A program made the position numbers and the translations under genes. 7,834 bases of DNA, from assembly GCA_011526275.1 (NCBI GenBank), contig WTJP01000117.1, positions 1 through 7,834 of the forward strand. The letters are read 5' to 3'. Source of the stretch: Candidatus Arcticimaribacter sp. GTDB lineage: Bacteria > Bacteroidota > Bacteroidia > Flavobacteriales > Flavobacteriaceae. Positions 1 through 6,643 of this stretch are shown piece after piece. Position 1 is the first letter of the stretch, and each line of letters begins with the position of its first letter. The notes beneath the pieces are model-generated. The model was not told the origin of the DNA. It saw only the letters and a list, made by a program, of their open reading frames with translations, and did not search any database.

Positions 1-155
1 TTGGGTACATGGCTGGTACAGCAGGATGGTATGGTGGTGCTGGAGAATTCTTCGGAATCCCATTACAACTTGATGTTGTTTACAACATTGGTGATGCTAT
101 CAACAAAATTGGATTCGGTCTAGTTGTGTACAACTTGGCTGTACAATCTAAATAA
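1..155 (+). CDS. Microbial rhodopsin (proteorhodopsin type), C-terminal 50 residues, 5' truncated by window edge
   Basis: The frame ending in TAA at 153-155 is open to the left edge and encodes 50 residues. The first 20 are a Gly/aromatic-rich loop (GYMAGTAGWYGGAGEFF), followed by a hydrophobic helix containing VVYNIGDAINKIGFGLVVYN. This matches helix G of proteorhodopsins, where Asp-x-x-Asn-Lys carries the lysine that binds retinal as a Schiff base. Here that lysine is the AAA codon at 105-107 and the aspartate is at 93-95. Family members are seven-helix inner-membrane light-driven ion pumps of about 240-260 residues, so roughly 80 percent of the gene lies outside the window. The D-x-x-N-K pattern resembles proton-pumping proteorhodopsin more than sodium-pumping rhodopsin as I recall it. 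The helix C residues that decide ion type are not visible, so proton pumping is inferred. A terminator follows 40 bp after the stop, consistent with the end of a transcription unit. Confidence 0.85.
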   Translation, partial: GYMAGTAGWYGGAGEFFGIPLQLDVVYNIGDAINKIGFGLVVYNLAVQSK

Positions 156-195
156 TCCCTTAAGCTTGGGAAAAAATAGCTTATGAAAAAGAAAG

Positions 196-224
196 AAAAA
201 CCGCTCAATGAGCGGTTTTTTTTT
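196..224 (+). terminator. Intrinsic terminator between convergent rhodopsin and argS, probably bidirectional
   Basis: The stem ACCGCTC (200-206) pairs with GAGCGGT (210-216) around an AAT loop. It is extended by A196-199 pairing with T217-220, and a run of nine T (216-224) follows on the + strand. Read on the - strand, the same hairpin is followed by TTTTT, C, TTT, so it can also stop argS transcription, whose stop codon lies only 3 bp away (227-229). Confidence 0.9.
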
Positions 225-226
225 GC

Positions 227-2005
227 TTACATACGATCGGGTAATTGAATCCCAAGTAGCCCCATGCTACGCTGTAAAACCTTAGCTACTTCACCCGCTA
301 GCTGAATTCGAAAAGCTACTTTCGTTTGATCTTCTTCCCCTAAAATGGATATGTTCTGATAAAAGGAATTAAACAGCTTGACTAAATCGTAACTGTAATT
401 CGCTATCAATGCTGGGCTGTATTGTTTAGCCGCCTGTTGCACCACTCCGGGATACTCCAAAAGGTGTTTGATAATTTCCTTTTCTCGGGCTTCCATTGAC
501 GCTGGTTGAGCAAGTGTTGCGCTATCGCCAGCCTTTCGAAGTATGGACTGAATACGCGCATAGGTATATTGTATAAACGGGCCTGTATTCCCCGCAAAAT
601 CAACTGAACTCTCTGGATCAAACAGTATGCGTTTTTTAGGATCGACCTTTAGGATAAAGTATTTGAGTGCCCCAAGGCCAATGGTGTGGTAGAGCGCAGT
701 TTTGTCGTCTTGCGACATACCTTCTAGTTTTCCTAACTCCTCGGCTATCTTACCCGCAGTTGCGCTCATTTCGACCATAAGATCATCGGCGTCAACTACA
801 GTACCTTCACGGCTTTTCATTTTCCCGTGCGGTAAATCGACCATCCCATAGCTCAAATGGTAGAGCGAGTCGGCCCAGCTATAACCCAATTTCTTTAAGA
901 TTAAAAAGAGGACCTTAAAGTGATAATCCTGCTCGTTTCCAACAGTGTACACCATTCCACTCATGCTGGGATTATCGCGAAAACGCTGTAAAGCGGTACC
1001 CAAATCTTGGGTCATATACACTGCAGTCCCATCGGCACGCAAGAGGAGTTTCTCGTCTAAACCTTCGTCGGTTAAGTCGATCCAAACCGAGCCGTCTTCT
1101 TTTCTATACAACACCTCTTTTTCAAGGCCTTCTTCCACTAAAGTTTTGCCCAATAAATAGGTGTCGCTTTCATAGTAATAGGAGTCGAAGTTGACCCCTA
1201 GATTGGCATAGGTCACATCGAAACCAGCATAAACCCAAGCGTTCATTTTTTTCCAAAGGGCTACGACTTCTTCTTTTCCGGCTTCCCAATCGCGCAGCAT
1301 GGATTGCGCTGCTTTAAATAGGGGCGCATTGGCCTTGGCTTCGTCTTCACTTTGCCCTTCGGCCATTAAGCCTTCGATTTCTTTTTTGTATTCTTGGTCG
1401 AAACGCACATAGTAATTCCCAACCAGTTTATCTCCTTTGAGTCCCGTTGATTCTGGCGTTTCGCCTTCACCAAATTTTTGCCAAGCCACCATAGACTTAC
1501 AAATGTGGATCCCACGGTCGTTGATGATTTGCGTTTTTACCACCTTTTGTCCGCTTGCTTCCAAAATATTCGCCACAGCATACCCCAAGAGATTATTGCG
1601 TATATGACCTAAATGCAATGGTTTGTTGGTATTGGGAGAGGAATATTCTACCAAACGCGTTCCGCGCTCTTGCGAAATCGGTTGGTGCCCGTAGTTGGAC
1701 ACTGCTGCAATATGGTTCAATTGCTCGGCATAAAAAGCATCAGCAATGGAAAGGTTTAAAAAGCCCTTTACGACATTGAATGCAGTAACCCATGGAAGCG
1801 TGGCCACTAAATGTTCCCCTATAGCCTCCCCCAAAGCAACTGGATTCGCTTTGATGTGACGCAATAATGAGAAGACGACCAAGGTTAGGTCTCCCTCAAA
1901 TTCTTTGCGGGTAGCTTGAAACTCAAATTGAGCAATTTCAACCTGATGATTTGCTGCTAAATAATCGGATAAAATGGGGGAAAGTTGATCGGCTAATGCT
2001 TTCAT
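227..2005 (-). CDS. argS: Arginyl-tRNA synthetase (class I aminoacyl-tRNA synthetase)
   Basis: Encodes 592 residues, a normal length for bacterial ArgRS, which attaches arginine to tRNA-Arg in the cytoplasm using ATP. Residues about 1-110 fit the N-terminal additional domain that contacts the tRNA elbow. The class I signature HLGH is at 131-134 in the context SSPNTNKPLHLGHIRNN. The second ATP-binding motif appears as GKMKSREGTVV at about 394-404, in the place of KMSK. The C-terminal part from about 475 (FIQYTYARIQSILRKA) to the end (LLGIQLPDRM) is the helical DALR anticodon-binding domain. The ATG at 2005-2003 gives the expected N-terminus and sits about 13 bp downstream of a perfect -7 promoter box. 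There is no clear Shine-Dalgarno sequence, which is usual for Bacteroidota. The gene converges on the rhodopsin gene, shares its terminator, and is divergent from the next gene. Nothing appears broken. Confidence 0.97.
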   Translation of the reverse strand: MKALADQLSPILSDYLAANHQVEIAQFEFQATRKEFEGDLTLVVFSLLRHIKANPVALGEAIGEHLVATLPWVTAFNVVKGFLNLSIADAFYAEQLNHIAAVSNYGHQPISQERGTRLVEYSSPNTNKPLHLGHIRNNLLGYAVANILEASGQKVVKTQIINDRGIHICKSMVAWQKFGEGETPESTGLKGDKLVGNYYVRFDQEYKKEIEGLMAEGQSEDEAKANAPLFKAAQSMLRDWEAGKEEVVALWKKMNAWVYAGFDVTYANLGVNFDSYYYESDTYLLGKTLVEEGLEKEVLYRKEDGSVWIDLTDEGLDEKLLLRADGTAVYMTQDLGTALQRFRDNPSMSGMVYTVGNEQDYHFKVLFLILKKLGYSWADSLYHLSYGMVDLPHGKMKSREGTVVDADDLMVEMSATAGKIAEELGKLEGMSQDDKTALYHTIGLGALKYFILKVDPKKRILFDPESSVDFAGNTGPFIQYTYARIQSILRKAGDSATLAQPASMEAREKEIIKHLLEYPGVVQQAAKQYSPALIANYSYDLVKLFNSFYQNISILGEEDQTKVAFRIQLAGEVAKVLQRSMGLLGIQLPDRM

Positions 2006-2018
2006 GTGCGAATTTGCG

Positions 2019-2026
2019 CAAAGATA
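2019..2026 (-). promoter_or_regulatory. Candidate -7 promoter box for argS
   Basis: The - strand reads TATCTTTG, a perfect match to the Bacteroidota -7 consensus TAnnTTTG, 13 bp before the argS ATG, which would give a very short leader. No TTG is seen at the usual -33 distance; the nearest TTTG (2041-2038) is only 11 bp upstream of the box. The box overlaps a 10-bp perfect palindrome, TTTGCGCAAA (2013-2022). Confidence 0.5.
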
Positions 2027-2083
2027 CTTATTATGATCAAAAAATCTTCTTTTGGGATTATATCCCTTATCTTTAAAATAAAA

Positions 2084-2509
2084 ATGCTCGTCAATATCTC
2101 GTATAACGAGCCCAAAATCAAACGCGCTATTGAAGAAGAAGTTGGAAAAGCTTTTGGTTTGCGCGAGCGTTGGGCTATGGGAGGCATAGGCTCTGGGAAA
2201 TTATTCATTACCTCCACCTCCATCGATATTCACAATTTATTGGTGCTGGACCAAAACATCAATCAGTGCAATATTGAGTTACGTCCTAAAGGCATAATCG
2301 TTCATTTTAGGAGTCTTTTGGAAACCTATGGCTTGGTCATTCCCTACTACAAATTGAAAATATACAAAGGACGAGCCGAGGAGTACTCGATTTACAAAGA
2401 CAACTCCACCATTAAGGTGGCTGCCAAAAACAAAAGCACCCATGCTTTCTTTAAGAAAATCGCGAACGAGAAAATAAAAAACATGCCCCCTTCCATCGAC
2501 GACCTCTAA
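2084..2509 (+). CDS. Conserved-looking hypothetical protein, 141 aa
   Basis: I do not recognise a named family. The frame is open from a GTG at 2006, but the ATG at 2084 is the more credible start. The 26 extra residues are Lys/Ile-rich and translate the intergenic spacer, including the argS promoter box. From the ATG the product begins MLVNISYNEPKIKRAIEEEVGKAF and is a small soluble protein without signal peptide or membrane segment. The middle (about residues 50-105) alternates hydrophobic and polar residues in short strands (LFITSTSIDIHNLLVLD, IELRPKGIIVHF, VIPYYKLKIYKG), suggesting a beta-rich fold, possibly PH-like. A Lys-rich helix (AFFKKIANEKIKN) and an acidic end (SIDDL) follow. The gene lies 13 bp before the SDR gene on the same strand, so the two are probably co-transcribed. 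Codon use looks like its neighbours. Function is unknown; that the frame is a real gene is likely from its length, composition and operon context. Confidence 0.75.
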   Translation: MLVNISYNEPKIKRAIEEEVGKAFGLRERWAMGGIGSGKLFITSTSIDIHNLLVLDQNINQCNIELRPKGIIVHFRSLLETYGLVIPYYKLKIYKGRAEEYSIYKDNSTIKVAAKNKSTHAFFKKIANEKIKNMPPSIDDL

Positions 2510-2522
2510 AAAAACAATTGCT

Positions 2523-3944
2523 ATGAAAATATTGGTCACTGGAGCAAACGGATATATTGGCATGCGACTTCTGCCCTATTTAGTACAAGCGGGGCACGAG
2601 GTCTATTGTGCAGTGCGGGATCCTGAACGTTTATCGGTCAATGAAAGCCTGCGGAAGCAACTGCAGCTCATCACGGTAGATTTCTTAGAACGCCCGGAAC
2701 ACAACCCTATTCCAAAAGATATCGATGTGGCCTATTATCTCATTCACTCCATGTCGTCTGATGTGGGCGATTTTTCGCAAATGGAAGCCCAGTGTGCTCA
2801 AAACTTCTCGGCCTTGATAGAGCAAACCCAAGCAAAGCAAATTGTTTATCTAAGCGGCATCGTCAACGAAAAAAGCTTATCAAAGCATTTGGCTTCCCGT
2901 AAAAATGTAGAAGACATTTTAATGCAATCTAAGGTTCCCACCACCGTATTACGTGCTGGAATTATTGTGGGTTCTGGTAGTGCTTCGTTTGAAATTATTC
3001 GCGATCTGTGCGAAAAACTTCCGGTCATGATTACCCCCAAGTGGGTACAAACCAAATCACAACCCATTGGGATTCGCAATGTGATGGAGTACCTTACCGG
3101 GGTACTGCTCCACCCCGACTGTTTCAATGCGTGTTTTGACATAGGCGGAGCCGATGTAATGACCTACAAAGAAATGCTGCATCGCTATGCAAAAAACCGA
3201 GGGTTCCGCAATTGGATTCTCCCCGTCCCGGTGATGACACCCCGTTTGTCTTCCTACTGGCTACATTTTGTTACTTCGACCTCCTACCCACTTGCCGTGA
3301 GTTTAGTCGATAGCATGAACATGGAAGTGGTGGCAAAAGACAATCGTTTAGAGCAACTTTTAGGCATCCGCCCCTACAGCTATGACGAAGCCATTCAAAT
3401 GGCCTTTAAACGCATTGCACAGAACTCGGTAGTGAGTAGCTGGAAAGACTCTATGGTGAGTGGTCGCTTAAGCAAAAAATTAAACGACTATATTCAGGTT
3501 CCGCGCTATGGTGTTTTAAAAGATGTGCAAGAGCTGAAGGGAATCGACCCAGAAACTACCTTTACCGCCTTGTGGAAAATTGGCGGAGCACAGGGCTGGT
3601 ATTACGCTAATTTTTTATGGAAAATCCGTGGTTATTTGGACCAACTTATGGGCGGAGTGGGCCTGCGCAGAGGACGTACACATCCCGATAAAATCTATGC
3701 AGGTGATGCCTTGGACTTTTGGCGCGTATTGCTCGCCGATAAAAAGAAAAAACGCTTGCTCCTTTTTGCTGAAATGAAGCTGCCCGGAGAAGCGTGGTTG
3801 GAATTTAGAATTGAGGGCGACACGATTCATCAAACCGCAACTTTTCGACCCCGTGGACTGTGGGGAAGACTGTATTGGTACAGCCTTGTCCCCTTCCACT
3901 TCTTTATTTTTAAAGGAATGATTCGCCGTTTGGCGCAGCATTAA
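2523..3944 (+). CDS. Atypical SDR-family NAD(P)-binding protein with C-terminal DUF2867-like domain
   Basis: Encodes 473 residues. The N-terminus MKILVTGANGYIGMRLLPYL is a Rossmann beta-alpha-beta unit with the TGxxGYIG dinucleotide-binding motif (residues 6-13); R32 after the second strand suggests a preference for NADP. The conserved strands LITVDF (49-54), VAYYLIHSMSS (69-79) and VYLSGIV (108-114) follow. The usual SDR catalytic YxxxK is not seen: the equivalent helix reads HLASRKNVEDIL (122-133), which as I recall is characteristic of this NmrA/epimerase-like subgroup. Residues about 345-473 look like DUF2867, with WKIGGAQGWYY, GRTHPDK, DFWRV, PGEAWLEF and TFRPRGLWGRLYWY. The substrate is unknown; oxidoreductase activity or a redox/ligand-sensing role are both possible. 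It is probably soluble, perhaps membrane-associated through the aromatic C-terminus (YSLVPFHFFIFKGM). It follows the 141-residue gene after a 13-bp gap, and its stop directly abuts that of gltA. Confidence 0.88.
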   Translation: MKILVTGANGYIGMRLLPYLVQAGHEVYCAVRDPERLSVNESLRKQLQLITVDFLERPEHNPIPKDIDVAYYLIHSMSSDVGDFSQMEAQCAQNFSALIEQTQAKQIVYLSGIVNEKSLSKHLASRKNVEDILMQSKVPTTVLRAGIIVGSGSASFEIIRDLCEKLPVMITPKWVQTKSQPIGIRNVMEYLTGVLLHPDCFNACFDIGGADVMTYKEMLHRYAKNRGFRNWILPVPVMTPRLSSYWLHFVTSTSYPLAVSLVDSMNMEVVAKDNRLEQLLGIRPYSYDEAIQMAFKRIAQNSVVSSWKDSMVSGRLSKKLNDYIQVPRYGVLKDVQELKGIDPETTFTALWKIGGAQGWYYANFLWKIRGYLDQLMGGVGLRRGRTHPDKIYAGDALDFWRVLLADKKKKRLLLFAEMKLPGEAWLEFRIEGDTIHQTATFRPRGLWGRLYWYSLVPFHFFIFKGMIRRLAQH

Positions 3945-5228
3945 TTAACGCTGATCGATAGATTTAAACGGTAAATCAACTTGCCCAGTATAAATTTGAC
4001 GCGGACGTCCAATAGGCTCGTTGTTCATACGCATTTCTCTCCACTGTGCAATCCATCCGGGTAGGCGTCCAAGCGCGAACATCACCGTAAACATTTCCGT
4101 TGGGATACCCAATGCACGGTAAATGATCCCAGAGTAGAAATCTACGTTTGGGTAGAGTTTGCGATCTACAAAATAAGAATCTACCAAAGCTTCCTGCTCT
4201 AGGCCTTTTGCTACATCGAGGATAGGATCGTTGATGCCCAATTCGTTCAATACTTCGTCGGCCGATTTCTTGATGATACGGGCACGTGGATCGAAGTTTT
4301 TATACACACGGTGTCCAAAGCCCATCAAACGGAACGGGTCGTTCTTGTCTTTGGCTTTAGCCATGTATTTTTTAGTATCGCCTCCATCTTGATCAATGGC
4401 TTCCAACATTTCGAGTACTGCCTGGTTAGCTCCACCGTGAAGTGGTCCCCACAAAGCAGAGATTCCTGCAGAAATTGAAGCAAAAAGACCGGCATGCGAT
4501 GAACCTACAATACGCACGGTTGATGTCGAACAGTTTTGCTCGTGATCGGCGTGTAGAATCAATAATTTATTCAACGCACGGTTGATGATATCATTTGATT
4601 TGTATTCCTCGTTTGGACGACGAAACATCATCTGGGCGATATTATCGACATAACTCAAGCTGCTATCGCTGTAGTTCAAAGGCAAGCCTTTTACTTTGCG
4701 GTGCGTCCAAGCACACAATACGGGGAATTTGGCCATGATAGTAACAATGGCGTTATACATGTCCTCTTCCGACTCAACATCGACCGATTCTGGGTTAAAT
4801 GCCGTTAAAGCCGAGGTGAGTGATGCAAGTGCCCCCATGGGGTGCGCACTTCGCGGAAAACTCTTTAAAATCGTTTTTAGGTCTTCATCGACCAACGATT
4901 CTTTGTGGATATCAGCTTGGAACTTGTCTAATTGAGCTGCTGTGGGCAAGACCCCAAAAATCAATAAATAGCACACTTCCAAGAAATCTGCGCCAGCGGC
5001 GAGGTCTTCGATGCTGTAGCCACGGTATTTTAACTCTCCTTTTTCTCCATTGAGGAAAGTAATTTCACTTTGGCAAGAGCCTGAATTCTTAAACCCTGGA
5101 TCAAGAGTAACTAAACCCGTTTGTGCACGTAAGCTTTTGATGTCAATTCCCACTTCCTTTTCCGTTCCTTCAACCAAAGGAAATTCATAGGTATTGTTAT
5201 CGTAAATAAGTTGTACTTTTTTCTCCAT
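3945..5228 (-). CDS. gltA: Citrate synthase (type II, hexameric class)
   Basis: Encodes 427 residues and condenses acetyl-CoA with oxaloacetate to citrate, the entry step of the TCA cycle, in the cytoplasm. Catalytic residues are visible: H264 in GPLHGGAN, H306 in MGFGHRVYKNFDPRA and D363 in NVDFYSGI, nearly the same numbering as the E. coli enzyme (H264, H305, D362). The LHADHEQNCSTSTVR segment (225-239) and substrate-binding arginines around 315, 388 and 408 are also present. The N-terminal 50-60 residues and overall length fit the Gram-negative type II enzymes, which are often NADH-inhibited; that regulation is inferred. The frame stays open upstream to 5312, but those codons run through the eno terminator and the promoter box, so the ATG at 5228-5226 (MEKKVQLIYDNN) is chosen. 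It follows eno but has its own promoter signal, and its stop abuts that of the convergent SDR gene. Confidence 0.97.
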   Translation of the reverse strand: MEKKVQLIYDNNTYEFPLVEGTEKEVGIDIKSLRAQTGLVTLDPGFKNSGSCQSEITFLNGEKGELKYRGYSIEDLAAGADFLEVCYLLIFGVLPTAAQLDKFQADIHKESLVDEDLKTILKSFPRSAHPMGALASLTSALTAFNPESVDVESEEDMYNAIVTIMAKFPVLCAWTHRKVKGLPLNYSDSSLSYVDNIAQMMFRRPNEEYKSNDIINRALNKLLILHADHEQNCSTSTVRIVGSSHAGLFASISAGISALWGPLHGGANQAVLEMLEAIDQDGGDTKKYMAKAKDKNDPFRLMGFGHRVYKNFDPRARIIKKSADEVLNELGINDPILDVAKGLEQEALVDSYFVDRKLYPNVDFYSGIIYRALGIPTEMFTVMFALGRLPGWIAQWREMRMNNEPIGRPRQIYTGQVDLPFKSIDQR

Positions 5229-5250
5229 AGTGTTTAATTCTTTTGCTTTG

Positions 5251-5258
5251 CAAAGGTA
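5251..5258 (-). promoter_or_regulatory. Candidate -7 promoter box for gltA
   Basis: The - strand reads TACCTTTG, a perfect TAnnTTTG match, ending 22 bp before the chosen gltA ATG and downstream of the eno terminator. A TTG occurs at 5269-5267, but only 8 bp upstream of the box, too close to act as the -33 element. The box overlaps the palindrome CTTTGCAAAG (5246-5255). Its position supports separate initiation of gltA. Confidence 0.55.
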
Positions 5259-5284
5259 CAAAAAAGCAAGGTTTTTTAGAAATG

Positions 5285-5307
5285 AAAAAAGGGGGAATCC
5301 CCCCTTT
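5285..5307 (-). terminator. Intrinsic terminator of eno (carA-eno unit)
   Basis: Read on the - strand, AAAGGGGG (5307-5300) pairs with CCCCCTTT (5295-5288) around a GATT loop, and the T run continues to 5285. It starts 27 bp after the eno stop codon. On the + strand the hairpin is followed by only three T, so the orientation is that of eno. Confidence 0.88.
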
Positions 5308-5334
5308 ATCACATCTTATTTTAAATCTGTTTTT

Positions 5335-6621
5335 TTAGATTTTAAAAGCGCGTCGCTGTGGAAAGTAAGCCGTGTCGGCTAATTCCTCTTCTATACGCAA
5401 CAATTGGTTGTATTTGGCCATACGATCACTACGTGAAGCCGAACCGGTTTTAATTTGTCCCGTATTGAGTGCTACTGCTAAATCGGCAATCGTATTGTCT
5501 TCCGTCTCTCCTGAACGGTGCGACATCACAGCGGTGTACCCTGCATTGTGTGCCATGTTTACCGCAGCAATCGTCTCGGTTAAACTTCCAATTTGATTTA
5601 CTTTAATCAAGATAGAATTGGCAATAGACTGCTCAATACCACGCGATAAACGCTCTACATTGGTCACGAATAAATCGTCTCCAACCAACTGTACTTTATC
5701 CCCAATTTTCTCGGTTAAAGATTTCCATCCGTCCCAGTCGTTTTCGTCCATTCCATCTTCAATCGAAATGATAGGATATTTAGCCGAAAGCTCTGCTAAG
5801 TATTGCGCTTGTTCTTCTGAGCTTCTTTTTACGCCCGACTCCCCTTCGAAAAGCGTGTAGTCGTAAACGCCGTCTTTATAAAATTCTGCAGCAGCACAAT
5901 CCAAAGCAATCATCACTTCTTCTCCTGCTTTGTACCCTGCATTTCCAATCGCTTTAATGATGGTGTCTAAAGCGTCTTCCGTCCCGTCTAAAGTGGGTGC
6001 AAAACCTCCTTCATCGCCTACCGCAGTAGAAAGATTGCGGTCGTGCAATACTTTTTTCAGGTGGTGGAAAATCTCTGTTCCCATTTGCATGGCCTTTGAG
6101 AAAGTCTCAGCGGCAACAGGCATAACCATAAACTCTTGGAAAGCAATTGGCGCATCGGAGTGTGAACCTCCATTGATGATGTTCATCATAGGCACAGGAA
6201 GCGTGTTGGCGCTCACCCCACCTACATAGCGGTACAAAGGCATACCCAACTCGTTGGCTGCTGCCTTGGCCACGGCCAAAGAAACCCCTAAGATAGCGTT
6301 GGCTCCTAATTTAGATTTATTGGGTGTACCGTCTAAATCGATCATCATTTGATCAATGCGATTTTGCTCAAAAACAGAAACGCCAACGATGTGTTCGGCC
6401 AACTGCTGGTTAACGTTGTTTACAGCGGTTTGAACCCCTTTACCCATAAAGTCACTTCCTCCATCGCGAAGCTCTACGGCCTCGTGCTCTCCTGTCGATG
6501 CACCAGAGGGAACAGCGGCTCTTCCAAGGGTTCCATTTTCTGTGATCACATCTACTTCTACGGTTGGGTTCCCACGTGAATCTAGAATTTGTCGCGCGTG
6601 AACATTAATGATAATACTCAT
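5335..6621 (-). CDS. eno: Enolase (phosphopyruvate hydratase)
   Basis: Encodes 428 residues, the usual bacterial length, and interconverts 2-phosphoglycerate and phosphoenolpyruvate in glycolysis and gluconeogenesis. The mobile loop is at SGASTGEHEAVELRD (39-53). The substrate-loop segment MMNIINGGSHSDAPIAFQEF is at 145-164. The catalytic Glu is E204 in GDEGGFAP. The Mg2+ ligands are D241 (IALDCAAAEF), E288 (SIEDGMDENDW) and D315 (VGDDLFVTN). The catalytic Lys is K340 (ILIKVNQIGSLTET), and the substrate-binding SHRSGETED block is at 367-375, followed by K391 in IKTGS. All active-site residues expected for the family are present, so the gene should be functional. The ATG at 6621-6619 (MSIIINVHARQILDSRGNPTVEV) matches the family N-terminus. 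It begins 22 bp after the carA stop with no terminator between, so it is probably co-transcribed with carA, and it ends in its own terminator. No Shine-Dalgarno sequence is visible; the leader is AT-rich. Confidence 0.98.
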   Translation of the reverse strand: MSIIINVHARQILDSRGNPTVEVDVITENGTLGRAAVPSGASTGEHEAVELRDGGSDFMGKGVQTAVNNVNQQLAEHIVGVSVFEQNRIDQMMIDLDGTPNKSKLGANAILGVSLAVAKAAANELGMPLYRYVGGVSANTLPVPMMNIINGGSHSDAPIAFQEFMVMPVAAETFSKAMQMGTEIFHHLKKVLHDRNLSTAVGDEGGFAPTLDGTEDALDTIIKAIGNAGYKAGEEVMIALDCAAAEFYKDGVYDYTLFEGESGVKRSSEEQAQYLAELSAKYPIISIEDGMDENDWDGWKSLTEKIGDKVQLVGDDLFVTNVERLSRGIEQSIANSILIKVNQIGSLTETIAAVNMAHNAGYTAVMSHRSGETEDNTIADLAVALNTGQIKTGSASRSDRMAKYNQLLRIEEELADTAYFPQRRAFKI

Positions 6622-6643
6622 TTGGTTTAATTTTATTTGGTTT

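Noticed and set aside
156..195. Possible small gene or RNA in the spacer after the rhodopsin stop codon.
   Set aside because: Only 40 bases before the terminator, with no frame, hairpin or promoter box beyond simple A-rich sequence.
790..830. ArgRS KMSK motif written as KMKSREG, possible divergence of the active site.
   Set aside because: ArgRS enzymes often vary here, and I recall this form from Bacteroidota. The lysine, the methionine and the following Gly-x-Val-Val are kept.
2006..2083. GTG-initiated extension of the 141-residue protein, which would begin next to the argS start codon.
   Set aside because: The codons cover the argS promoter box and palindrome, and the peptide is a Lys/Ile-rich translation of AT-rich spacer. 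The ATG at 2084 is more natural.
2177..2203. GGIGSGK in the hypothetical protein, resembling a Walker A P-loop.
   Set aside because: The residue after GK is Leu instead of Ser/Thr, no Walker B motif follows, and the protein is too short with a fold unlike a P-loop NTPase.
2846..3142. Antisense open frames inside the SDR gene (also 3615-3941).
   Set aside because: They lie opposite a well-supported coding frame, have no recognisable domain, and their composition reflects the complementary strand.
5229..5312. An 84-bp upstream extension of the gltA reading frame starting at 5312.
   Set aside because: It would translate the eno terminator and the gltA -7 box. The added residues do not resemble a citrate synthase N-terminus, and the ATG at 5228 gives the family-typical start.
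5930..6229. 99-codon open frame antisense to eno (and similar ones at 4696-5053 opposite gltA and 7418-7678 opposite carA).
   Set aside because: Each is a mirror of highly conserved enzyme coding sequence, with no start-site signal or protein-like pattern of its own.
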